The translations under genes and the position numbers were made by a program. Below are positions 43,510-54,496 of a DNA stretch of 64,000 nucleotides, piece by piece. Every line of letters starts with the position of its first letter. Position 1 is the first letter of the stretch. The stretch is taken from contig JARGSG010000116.1 in NCBI GenBank assembly GCA_030374805.1, positions 1-64,000 of the forward strand, read 5' to 3'. The notes beneath the pieces are model-generated. The model was not told the origin of the DNA. It was given only the letters and a program-made list of their open reading frames with translations, and ran no database searches. The stretch is from Gracilaria gracilis (taxonomy: Eukaryota > Rhodophyta > Florideophyceae > Gracilariales > Gracilariaceae).

Positions 43510-44699
43510 GGGGACCCAGCTAACAAGAAATGAAGTAATTCTTTTTCTGCATGGATAGCGCTCTGAAGCAGTACTTGTACTATATCGATGTATCAATGCA
43601 GTTCTCTCTCGCTCCGGATCACTTCCAAAATTTGCTGATGTCTCCTTTTAAATATAGGCCGCACGGTGGCCCAGAGTAGGTGTTTATCAGTTTTACGGAT
43701 TAGAATCCATATTAACTCGTTCCGCTGTCCAATTGATCTAGCAAAGTTGGTAGTATATGATTGTCTTCTAGGTTCATGCTAACTCTTTTGCAAAACGAAT
43801 TGAAGCCTTTGAATGAAATAGTGGCACTATGAAAGTGTGGTGACATTCGTTTTGAGTGTAGGGTTTTGTACAAATGAAATAGTTGGATACTTAAACAGTT
43901 ATCAGGGTGATTTAGTTATTCGCTATCAGGCATCACTGAAAGTGGTGATTTGGTGAGAAAGGAAACTTTTTCTGGCTACATTACAACACGTTGTACCCCT
44001 CACAATGATAATGCACCAGAGCTCACGAATATTACAGATAGAAAAAGATCTGTCGACAATAGGAAGTGTGTCTGCGGGCCGATTTCGGAAAATGATTGTA
44101 AAAGGAGCAGCATGAAAGGTAGTACACGTAATGAGAGTTCTAGATAATTTACAAACCATAACAGGAGGCATTTTTCCCACGTTATGCAGTGGCCTTCGCA
44201 CACTTTAATGCGTCCTTGCGTGGTAGAGGAGCACCTACTTATGCAACTTTTCTTTTCTACAATCCACTAAGAGTAGCGGGTAAGTGTCCCATCCACGAAA
44301 TTAGTATTCTTCATCCAGGTCTATGATCATCCGGTCGTTCAGGGTATCTCTACTATGTTTCCAAGGTGTTCGGACTCTTTTCGCATACCTCGATCGCCCC
44401 TGACGTTTCATACCCCCTAATTTTGTCACGACCGCTGGTACGTACGCCTAATTACAAGCTTCCCTCCTATTCCGACCGTACCATGCGACTACCGGCACGC
44501 TAGCCAACTAACCTACCCATCGGGCATTTTGGAGTTGCGGGGATGGTGCTCCATTTTTTGAGCATGGAATAACGGACAGAGTGGGAGTATTGTCGAGCTG
44601 TAGGTGAACGAAATACTATGGCGAATGCATCTGTTCTGATTTCTTAGACGGAGACCAGGGTTCTGAGCTTGAAAACGCTGAGGTGCAATTCACTGAGTG
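43510..44699. other. Region between palindromes and copy B
   Basis: About 1.2 kb with no recognised coding sequence. The remaining part of G3 pol was expected on this side of copy B but no RT, RNase H or integrase motif was seen on either strand. The left terminus of B, expected to contain TCGGAATGCTA, was also not found. Confidence 0.4.
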
Positions 44700-44824
44700 G
44701 AGCGAAGCGGAAAGTACTGTAGGAACAAAATCGTTAGATGAAGTTTAGAGGAGGATTGGATTCCGAAACGGGACAGTATTTTGGAATTGCGAAGTCCCAA
44801 TGGTTTGTCGTATGGTGTTGCGAG

Positions 44825-45030
44825 ATTTTTGGAGGGACTAGTAGCGATGAGGGAAGAATAATTTATGGAGAATTTAACGCCGAGACTTGGAGCGGTTCTT
44901 GATCGCTACAGAGCAGCTTGCCGACCGAAGGAGCTCAGTTTTATTCGCTTGGTTTTGGAACCGGGGAGACAGCTGGGATGAGACAGAAAGAGGAGAGGGG
45001 AAAACGTAGAATGAATAAGAGTGGGAAGAG
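44825..45030 (+). pseudogene. Gene X 3' fragment, copy B
   Basis: GTGAGGGAAGAAT-like sequence followed by AATTTAACGC and CTTGGAGCGGTTCTTGAT matches gene X of copy C (58000-57930) and copy A (19990-20080). Only the last 70 or so codons are present. It then joins directly to the interior of transposase, marking an internal deletion. An in-frame TAA is present. Confidence 0.65.
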
Positions 45031-45039
45031 TGGGTTTAA

Positions 45040-46739
45040 GATGGAAGAGCGGACGGAGTTGAAAGAAAGCCGAGACTTGTTGGAACGGGGAGTAATCAGG
45101 GGTGACTCTGACTTAATTCTATCGATGGCTGCGAGTTTGATGAGCTTGGAGATGCCGAAGTGGAATTCATGGAGTGATTCGAAGATGAAGATGTTGTAAT
45201 GGGAGAGGAGAGAGCTAATTTTAAGGAGAGGGTAAGGGTCGAAGAGGGGAAACTATTTGGCAAAGGAGAAATAGTGAAATGATTGAACGGCATATTCCTT
45301 CGTGTTTCAAGCGATTCTAGGCTTTCTGAAGAGGTGGGCCTTCTCAGAATCTTGGAAGAGGGCAAAGTGTGCTTTGCGGGCATCGAGAGTCTGGGTCTGG
45401 GATCGAAGAGGTGTGGATGGAATTCGTACATTGAGCTCAGAGCAGGAAACGGTACATCAGTGGCATGGATGCTGGGGTCGGGTGCCCTGGGAAAAGCCGA
45501 GAATGTTTTTCGCTTTTGGGATGCCTGCGCAGTAGCTTGCGGTGATTGGGATACAATCGCAGAGCACGTCATTAGTGTCACGAAACGGGAAGCCAGTAAG
45601 GCTGGAGGAGAGAGGAGGGTCGAAGAGGTTGAATATGGCACGCTACATGGGTTCTATTTTGGTAGAGCGGGAGATGCTGGAAAAAGTTTGGGGGAAGCAA
45701 TCGCGGTCTTGAAAACCGGTGGCCAGATCAAAAGAGATTGGCAGGGTCCCAAGAATGGTGAGGTTGCCGGTGATACATTTGGGGCGGAACGAATTAGAAA
45801 AGTGGAGTAGGGTGATTTGAAAAGGTGGGAGGTGCTGGAAGAGGATTTAAAAGAGGTAAAGAACTTGTCGGAGTATATTTGGACGAAGCCGGTGAAGGAG
45901 TCGACACCGGTGTTCTCACGGGCTTACCCGACGCAGGACTTGTTGGAGAAATGCATGATTGTGAGCTTGAGGGCTGGGACAGCTTCTTTTCCAGAGAGGA
46001 ATTCATGGGCTAAGCGAAAGCTGGAGGGCCGGAGGAGGTTGTAAGGGAGACGTGGCGGTAGAAGGTGTTTTCGGAGTGTGCGAGTTGTAGTTTAAGGATT
46101 TGGATAGCATTTTTACGTAACATAGTGTCTGTGAAGAGGCGCTGTGGGTCGTGGAGGCTGGTGGGGGTGAAACCAGTGTTGCTGCCTCGTGATGGATAGA
46201 GGCCTTTTTGAAGTTTGAGACACTGAGAGGTGGAGGAGACGGTGTTGTGGAAGGCTGAATTGGAGAAGGTAGGGTCGTGGAGGAGAAAGATGATTGCGTT
46301 TGCATTGCAGTGGCTGAGGGTGAAAGCGATGGAAGATATGCAGAGGATCATTCGTTCAAGGTGGGGGTTGTTGATGAAAGATAAAGAGGGGGCGGTGGAG
46401 GAAGTAAGGAAAGGGAGAGGAAACAGAAGGGGGTGCCTACGATATGGTATGCGGTTGTTTGTGGAAGAAGCGGGAGAGCCGTTGCTTGTGGTAGGAGTCG
46501 TCGTCGGTGATAGGGACGTTATTGGAAAGGCGATTGGAGAGAGGAGGTGAGGGTGGAGGTGGGAGATGGGGAGTGGAATGTTGACGCTTTGTGCATGGAA
46601 GGAAGTGATGGACGTTGTCGCTGGGGAAGAGGAAACGCTTGCTGGCTATGAAACGGTTGGGGCATCTCCTTTGGTGCCTGTTAATGGCGGGAATGGTGGG
46701 AGCGAAGAAATAGCAGCCTTCAAAGCAGCAATTAGGCAT
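45040..46739 (-). pseudogene. Plavaka/TNP2-like transposase, copy B
   Basis: The ATG at 46739 begins MPNCCFEGCYFFAP, the N-terminal zinc finger shared with A and C (CX4C, then HX4C). Frames 46739-46437, 46351-46010 and 45641-45096 together cover the N-terminal two thirds of the protein. At the codon where C has TAG (54755) this copy has CGG (Arg). The C-terminal part is deleted. Non-functional. Confidence 0.72.
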
Positions 46740-47035
46740 GGCGGGGAGCGGTGTGGGGTAATTGGGGGAGAGTGGGGTACGTAGTGGTGGGGAGCGTAAT
46801 ATGGCGCATGGAGGGTGGGATGCAGTGATGGGAGAGGTGGCACGTGATGCGAAGGCGTTTCAAAAGTGAGAGAATAAACGGCCGATATCTGAAATGAGAG
46901 TTATTGAATAGATGTGCTGTATATCTATAGAGAGTTCCTATTCGAAAGGTTTGTATTCTTCTAATCGTATTCCATAAGTAGCTATCTATGTATATATATC
47001 CCTATTCGCCGCCGTATAGTTCTAAATATGTGCCA

Positions 47036-47282
47036 CTTACACACTTACATTGCGTTCGGAAACTAGCGTGAACGGAAGTAACATGCTAGTTTGTCCTCCA
47101 TCCAAACTAGCAATGATGGAAATAATCGTGAATGATTCTTTCCACACAAACTAGCACAAGTGGAAATGTGGAAATATTTTCTGAAATTAAGCACATCCAA
47201 ATTTGGATAAAGTCAGCGGTTTTTAAATCATTTTAATTCGGTCATTTTTGACACCAAAACTAGCATTCCGATAGCACCGACG
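47036..47282 (-). repeat. Terminal inverted repeat and subterminal motifs of copy B
   Basis: AAACTAGC or its complement occurs at 47060-47067, 47085-47092, 47104-47111, 47148-47155 and 47257-47264. The terminus reads, from outside, CGTCGGTGCTATCGGAATGC. The outer flank is G3 RT coding sequence, which fixes the element border to within a base or two. Confidence 0.78.
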
Positions 47283-49000
47283 ATAGTCCACAGTGCCACT
47301 GAAAAAGTAGCACTTGTCCAGTCAGAGAGTAACACCAGCCAAACGGAGCAAATGTAGTATGGTCCGTACATGGTCATAATGCTCTTCAACGATCCGGGAA
47401 TAGATGATTACATCATCAAGATACACCATTGCGTACTGCCACTTCACCCTTGAAAGGATGATATTGAGAGCACGCTGGAAAGTAGCCGGTGCGTTCTTGA
47501 GTCAGAACGGCATTCTCTGATAACGGTACAGTTCCATGTGCGACGTGGACGTTGTTTTGTCTCGGTCGGTTTCGTCCATTTCGGTCTGCCAATAACCACT
47601 GTTGGCGTCCAAAGGGGAGAAGATTTGTGCATCTCCTAGAGAGTCGATTCATTCGTCCATTTGGAGTATTGGGTACGTGTCCCGTACGGTCGTAGCGTTC
47701 AACCGGCGGTAGTTGACGCAGAAGCGAAGGCTTCCGTCTTTCTTGGGCGCAAACACGACCGGACTGGCCCACTCTGCCGATGACGGTTCTATGACACCAG
47801 CAGTGAGCTGCTTTGTCACCTCCTTGCGTTCGAGTTCTCTCCGAGCCTGTCCGGCACAGTAAGGCATTTGGAATATGGGCTTAGTGCCTGGTTTCAGATA
47901 AATGCGGTGCTTCGCTGCCGCAATCGTTCCGAAGTAGCCGTTTCACATGTCCGCAAACGGTCAAAGCAAGTCAATGACTTCATGTTGTTTGGAGACATAC
48001 TCAAGACTGATCAGTACCTTGCTGGGCCAATCGTTTTCATCTTTCCGCACGGTTTCTTGCTCCAGTTCGGTATCCTTGTATTCCCGTTTGGAATGACTTT
48101 CCGAAATCGAAATGTGTTCCCCCTCCTTATACACGTTGCTCCGCGACGATAGTTGCTGAGTAATGAGCGCTACAGGAGATAGAAGGGCCAATCCGATAAC
48201 GGTTTTCTTGTGTAGTCGAACCGAACGGTCAAAAAAGTTCGCTACGCAAGCGAAAAAGGGTACGTCCTGTCGAAGCTCCATAAATCTACCCGCATGGAGT
48301 GTTAGTCCAAGCGTCGATTTCGTACGGTGATGAGACTGTAAAATTACCAAACCAGACGTTTTGATGGTTACCAAGACGTTCGTTTCTGACATTGGGGGTA
48401 GAACAACCAGACGGGCAACGTGTATCGTATTAGATGGGCCTCCCTTTCGGGTACTGGTCCCAGCGCGGAAGGTGCATTTGGTCCGAAGGCGAAAGACTGT
48501 ATAGACACCGGTTTGGAGTGTTGTAAGAGTATTGTCCGTTTCGGTGGTATTATTGCCAAGACGTACTTGTCAATAAAGAAAGTATCCGGTAATACGCTGG
48601 TGAAGAGGTTAGAAACCACCAGGAACTGTACTAATACGTAGAGGCCACCGAATCAGGCCATAAGAGGGAGAACTCCCAAAAAATTCATGAGGTTCTTCGA
48701 CGCCTCTGTAATTCGAGGGTCTTACATCCGGTCGAAGTTTTGAGCCCCATTTCGGAGGAAGATGGCGTTCGTGAACCCGACAGGGTCCGGTTTCGGTATC
48801 AATAACTCCCGGTAACGGATACATAAGTGCCGTATTGTGGCCAACCGGCACGTGCACCTTGTAATTTGCGCTAGAAAAGAGGACCGTTTCGGCTTCTATA
48901 TCCGTATCGGTCAGGTAACATGTCAGGACAGCGGGCTCTCCTCGGATGGAGTACGTTCGTTCTGTCCCTGACAGGGTGAAGCTATGCCTCTGTGGAGGAG
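47283..49000 (-). pseudogene. pol: G3 pol fragment: protease and reverse transcriptase
   Basis: RT motifs include AGVIEPSSAEWASPVVFAPK, NYRRLNATTVRDTYPI (47830-47700) and YLDDVIIYSR near 47420-47390. The reading stops inside RT after the residues Gly-Thr-Val-Asp-Tyr, at the border with copy B. The protease active site reads VIDTETGP near 48785, where DTGAG would be expected, so an inserted or substituted residue has altered it. Frame changes and stops occur throughout. Confidence 0.75.
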
Positions 49001-51214
49001 GCGATACCTCTATGCTTCCTCCCGGTCGTTTTTCTGGTCATGAGCAGGCTCCTCGACCAGCATAGCGGCTTGTATCGGTCGTGGTGAGTACGGCCGGCGA
49101 GACTGTTTACCATGGCGGTATCCGGTGTTGTCCCTTGGGGTATCAGGTTTCCCTCCGGTCTGGTAGGCATTGTAAAAATCTTTTCCGCGGCGTTGCTGAT
49201 AATTTGCCTCCTGTATGGCCAATAGCTTCTTCTTTAGGTCCGAAGGGAGCAACTGACAGCAGTTGGACTCCCGTAAGAGAAAAATCTGACACGGTCGAAC
49301 TGGTGCCTACCCCTGGAGTTGTTGCACTCAAAAACTGGCGGGACTGGGGTCAGACCGAACGGACTGAGCAGACGTTGAGACCGAGGTCGTAATGAGAGGC
49401 GAGGGCATGGAGGACGCGCGGAGTAACGCGAGAACATGTTCCTCGTCTTTTTTCGATACGGAGTAGATCGATTCAGACGTGGTATCGATGCTGTGAACCT
49501 TCCGAGCGGTACGACAAGACTCCTTCCGAGCGGTTGGTTTTTGAGTATCGACCCGAACCGACTGTCGACGTGAGGCACAATGGGTGTCTCCGTATCATTC
49601 CCCGTAACGAGCAAGTGCATTGTATCCGATATTGGGATGCGAGGTGAGGTGAATCTTCAACTTTGACCGTACGGCAGGAAGGAGTCCTTCGACAAAGATT
49701 CCCTTCAAATTCTGATCAGTAAAAGCGTTCTTATAGCGGAGCGCTTTCGTCCAGAGTTTCTGGGCGAATTCCGTTTCGGTCATGCCAGACGCTTGGTTGT
49801 AGAGGGTGAACTCTGCGTCCGCGTCGGCAATAATCTCATCCATTGCGTACGTGGTCAACAGGAAGTTGAGTAACTCTTCGTACGTGTGGAGAGACTCATC
49901 CCGAGTACAGAGGACAGCGCCAGACTCACCTTCAAGTCGTGACTGAACCAGAGCGTGCACCGGTCCAGTCAGGTAGAATTGGAAACACCAGGAAGCTTCC
50001 CCCCCAGTGAGTCCGTTATGGTTGCAAGCGGTTTTAAACCGCAGCAAAAAATTGAGAACCGATATCGGATCTGTCCCGGAAACGGAATGACCCTACCTCT
50101 AGACATTAAATTTCTTTTGGTAGGGCGCAATCTTGCGCGCCACCCGCAAATTGTACGTTTGGCTCTCCTTGAGCACCCTGTACGTACGGTAGTCCACCAC
50201 TTTGGCTAACTTCTCGTTCAAGGGCCTGATGCGTTTTAGCATCCACCTGTCCGAACGGGAACGATACTGATCGGGCTTCCCCCTCCATCGAGGGCTGCGG
50301 GAGTGTCGGTTGACTTCCGAATCCGTGCGGTCGCCACCCGACGATGACGCCGAAGAGCCCGACTCCGTTCTGGCTGATCGTCGCCTTCTCTGGCGGTGGC
50401 GATCTTTCCGTTGACGGAGCGTGTCATTCGAATCGGAACTTCCGCTCGGTTTACCGCCTCTACGGCGGCGATTCCTTCTCTCGTTGTAGGAATCTCCTGA
50501 GCTTCCGTTCGGATCGTCCTGCGAATTGACTGGCGGAAGACACACTCCGGTCGGACCCTTCATCGGGCCCGTCTTCAGTTCCGGTCGGTTTTGCCTCTCG
50601 CTGCTAGCGGGTGCGCTCTCCATACGGTCAATAAATGATTTGGATGGGTAAGTCGGTAGCTGAGCTACCAGTGTGGCCAGTGTACTGTTCAGAGCTGACG
50701 TTGCAGGATCCGAATGGTCTATCTTCAGGATATACCTGACCATTTCATGTACGATCGGTGGAATATCCTGGTGCAGAAGCGCCGGGATTCGGTCCGTGAG
50801 GTACGTTTCTACTGCCATGGGGACGTGGACCTCAATTTCCGTTCGAAGACTCTGCAGTGCGTAGAGACCGATCCCTGCCCAGAGTTCCCTTGCAGTAATC
50901 CGTTCGGTAAGGAGTGGTGGCGCGGGGACAGCTTCCTTCCGCGGCGTCTTCTCCGTTTTGGGGAAGGGGGCGCGAGCAGTCGCCTTCTCCTCGTTCCGTG
51001 TGGACTTCGACCTCTTACGTGCGGAGCCGTCCCAGAGAATCCGATCGGGCTCATCTGAAGGCGTGACGTAGGCCGTGACATTACTACGGGTGCTGCTCCG
51101 GCGGCCAATCGAAGCGACATCCGAAGCGGCGCGAATTGCGACCGGTACGGACTTTGCGGAGTCTTTTTCGACCAAAGATTCTTTACTTATTTCTCCGTGC
51201 GGACGATGACCCAT
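49001..51214 (-). pseudogene. gag: G3 gag
   Basis: Translation starts at MGHRPHGEIS (51214) just inside the primer binding site. The first frame is 371 codons, with a central Arg/Ser-rich region (RRNRRRRGGKPSGSSDSND), as in G1. A second frame (50047-49595) holds the conserved capsid-like part ending LKGIFVEGLLPAVRSKLK. A third (49252-49010) matches the sequence after the zinc knuckle of G1; I could not find a clean knuckle between them. At least two frameshifts inactivate it. Confidence 0.72.
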
Positions 51215-51277
51215 ACTGTACGTATCGGTCCCACGATTGGTTCTGCTGCTTCATACGGTCTCTAATTCCACTTCTAG

Positions 51278-51289
51278 GTCGGGAGACCA
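51278..51289 (-). promoter_or_regulatory. G3 primer binding site
   Basis: On the minus strand this reads TGGTCTCCCGAC, one base inside the LTR end at 51291. It is identical to the G1 site, so both elements probably use the same tRNA primer. Confidence 0.7.
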
Positions 51290-51290
51290 A

Positions 51291-51842
51291 TGTGGTATAT
51301 TGCATAAAAAAAGAGAGAGTCCGAAGCGGTCTTCAGACGCGAGCGGCGGCAGCGTACAGTCGTGTGACTGTAATGAATCCGAACGGGAAGAAGGGGCGGA
51401 AGCACCGGGCGGTAGAGTTGAGAGTAGACGATTGGTATCACTATGCACGTACAAGAACGCGCGGAAGGGTACGAACGGTCTGATAAACCCAATAAAAGAG
51501 TATCCGTGCGGTCTAAGGTGATTGCAAACTAACGAAGAAGACGTTCGGCAGAAGATGCTTGTCGTTTACGATTGAGGCCTCGGGAGATCCGAACTACAAC
51601 TAAATATCGGGTCTGGGCCCTCTACTGACTACTGTACGATCGGTCTAATTGACATTGTCACTATCCAGCTGCACACATCTCGCACACGTGTCCAACTCGT
51701 ACGCTGTGCCAAACCGTCCGGCACTCGATCACCAGATCGTACACGTGGCGGTGCCACTGCATCTGCCCACCGTGCGCTACCGCTTTGTAAGTGAACGGCC
51801 ATTCGTATATACCGCGCACCAACTTGGACCCACTATACTATA
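51291..51842 (-). repeat. G3 5' LTR
   Basis: This is the partner of 41930-42473. The similarity begins at TGTGGT and ends at CACTATACTA; the outer TG has decayed to TA on the minus strand. The length of about 552 bp is ordinary for a Ty3/gypsy element. Confidence 0.85.
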
Positions 51843-53956
51843 ATATGAAAGAATGTACATATTTAAAATTTACGATATAAAAGGCGAAATTGTCCAAAAT
51901 GTTTCTGAGAGGGAGACAAACGAGATGCATTTAGTTCAAAAAGCTGGCAAATTTGTTCCTAAAGAAGAATATAGATCGTGATTGAAGAAAATACATTAAT
52001 GAAATGTGGTGGATGTGTTCTCCAAATGTTGGCCTAGAAGCTTTTTGTGACAACAAAAAGTTTAGGCAAACTAACTTTCCGCCCAGTGTCGAAGGGTTTG
52101 GAAAATTTTGGAGCAGTTTTTTTTCCACATTCACCCGAGGTTTGGCACAAAATCGATGATCAGAGGATGTACGTCCTACTTTGTTTCTAGACGTACAAGC
52201 GAAAAGAACGATGCTTCTCTGAATCCAATCGGCCCTTCGAGGGCTCGGAAGCTTGATGATTTCCTATTGGTTGAGCTTTCTACGCACGGTTCCATATGTG
52301 CAAGTTTTTGGTAGGTTCCATTTTTTTTGGTCGGTATCTGGTAGCGGTTTGCGTAGATAACTCACTTTCTGTGTCCCCTTGATCCTCTTGACGCCCAATT
52401 GTCACACTGGTGCCAACAGGGGGACCAATTTTGCGTCTGGCAGAGTCCTAAAGCGCTGTTGAATAGAACCTAATCGAACGCCTCCAAATTTCTGCGGTCC
52501 AACTCACGTTGTACTATTTGGTTCCATAGTGTAGAATGAAAACTATCTACGGCGTTGTCTTTCTCAAACCCTCTGTGCCTTTGCTTCCCTTCAATTGGTG
52601 AATTAAGAACCCCCTGGACGAATTTAATGTCGCTAGCCACACATCCAGTGTCGGTAGCGATGAAATCGTTGCCGTCGAAGAAAATCAGTGAAGCCTACCA
52701 TCGCCTCTTGCCACCATAGAAAAGCGCAGGGCACAGTGAGGACGTGTTTTTAGAACCATCTCGTGGAAATCGTTCCAAAACATTCATTGTTTTGGGTTCA
52801 AGAGATATTTTTTAACAAGGGAGTCGTCAGTTTAAAGGCTTATTAAGGTCGACTATTGCCTTCCACTACCATACGACGAAATTTCATTAAATACAAACCA
52901 CCGATTCTTTACTGTCAATTATATCAAATCGAAGAGAAAGACTTAGCGTTTTCTTAACTCTACTTTTGGGAGATACTCCGTTCTATACTACAGAAACATA
53001 TTTCCTTGTTTTAAGCAAACCACCTCAAGAAATTCCAAGACTGTAACGGTATTTGAAAGTGTATATATGGGCACTTTTGATTTCCTTTTATCGGGGAAAA
53101 ATGTTCTCCATTCGTGTTTTCCTGGGCTGGTGTTCAGATTACACGTGTACACGTTACGGGCCATTTTGCGCTCGTAACTTTGGCCGAAATACATATCTTG
53201 GACACAGGAGGAGCCGTCTTTTTTAGTATTTCAATATCCAGGTAACACGTGACCCCAGGTGATACATGGTTTGCTAGTACGGGGGACAAATGGATGCGAA
53301 AGAGGGACATTTGAAAATTTCGGTCCCAATTTTGTCCTACGAACTTAATTTTCTGTGCGTATGAATTATATCAAGTACAAGAGAGAACTGTTATTAGTGT
53401 GGGTTCATAAATAGTGTAGATTCGCTATTTGGTGTGGCCCACACTAATATATGTCTGGTCTCAAGATTGGCTCACGCTTAATAGTTTGGGTTGAAGATCT
53501 TATCTAGCGGTTCAAACCGTTTGGGCGCCAAAAGACGACTCTTCAAATGCAGAAGACCGCTGCCCCAGCGTTGCGAGTCGACTTTTGTTTACGATCACGG
53601 GCCTACAAAATGGCCCTCATTGCATCTTCCATACTAAGCGCTTTCTCCAGAATGAATTCGATCAAGAGCACCGAACCACTCAATACAGATTTGCCTTCCA
53701 GTCACAATAGTGAAGACCAAAATCCCACACTCACAGTCACAGATGATCCCAATCACACGAGCACCTTGTAGTACAGCGACAGCTACGGCCGTGTACTATT
53801 CCTAAATTAGGAAGTAGTGTGCGCAGTACCCAAGCATGGACGGAGGAGCATGCAGACGGACGCTAACAACGGGGCACGAGATAAAAGTGCAGCACCGGTA
53901 GTGACGGCAGAACGGTCCTTTGGGAAACTAGACGATGAATAATCGGCTAGGAAGTA
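51843..53956. other. Mostly blank region between G3 and copy C
   Basis: About 2.1 kb, AT-rich up to 53400, without recognised genes. A 56-bp imperfect hairpin (ATTAGTGTGGG / CCCACACTAAT) lies at 53393-53448 and may be a tiny inverted-repeat element. A 74-codon frame at 53547-53771 (MQKTAAPALRVDF) starts plausibly but has no recognisable domain. It may be the start of a gene cut by insertion of copy C. Confidence 0.35.
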
Positions 53957-54180
53957 CGTCGGTGTTATCGGAATGCTAGTTTTGGTGTCAAAATGACCGA
54001 ATTAAAATAATCCAAAATCCGGTGAATTTATCCAAATTTGGATGTGCTTAATTTCCGAAAATATTTCCACATTTCTAGTTGTGCTCTTTTGTGTGGAAGG
54101 AATCATTCACGATTATTTCCAATATTGCTAGTTTGTATGGAAGACAAACTAGCATGTTACTTCCGTTCACGCTAGTTTCC
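53957..54180 (+). repeat. Left terminal inverted repeat and subterminal motifs of copy C
   Basis: GCTAGTTT or its complement occurs at 53975-53982, 54127-54134, 54146-54153 and 54171-54178, plus a decayed version near 54076. The block is collinear with the ends of B and A in reverse orientation, so the three copies share one transposase-side terminus. Confidence 0.78.
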
Positions 54181-54496
54181 GAACGCAATGTAAGTGTGTA
54201 AGTGGCACCTATTGAGAACTATACGGCGGCAAATAGGAATATATATATAGATAGCTACTTATGGAATACGATTAGAAGAATAAAAACCCTTTGAATAGGA
54301 ACTCTCTATAGATATACAGCACATCTATTCACAAACTCTCATATCAGATATCGGAAGTTTATTCTCTCACTTTTGAAACGCCTTCGCATCACGTGCCACC
54401 TCCCGTATCACTCCGTCCAACCCTCCGTGCACCATACTACGCTCCCCACCACTACGTACCCCCCTCTCCCCCGACACCCCTACACCGCTCCCCGCC

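Larger units (their letters stand above)
44700..47282. mobile_element. Plavaka/CACTA-like DNA transposon, copy B (truncated)
   Basis: The right terminus is intact: ACTAGCATTCCGATAGCACC ends at about 47282 with five subterminal AAACTAGC motifs inside. Going left are a broken minus-strand transposase and then the 3' end of gene X on the plus strand, the same convergent arrangement as in A and C. Everything left of gene X is missing. About 1.6 kb, covering the 3' part of transposase and the X-transposase interval, is also deleted. This makes B a non-autonomous remnant. Confidence 0.72.
41930..51842 (-). mobile_element. Ty3/gypsy LTR retrotransposon with both LTRs (copy G3)
   Basis: Direct repeats of about 545-552 bp at 41930-42473 and 51291-51842 flank a minus-strand element. 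Inside the right LTR lie the primer binding site, gag, protease and RT. Transposon B interrupts RT at 47282. The rest of pol (end of RT, RNase H, integrase) is not found on the far side of B and seems deleted. A polypurine tract sits just inside the left LTR. All genes are broken. It is related to, but clearly different from, G1. Confidence 0.82.
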
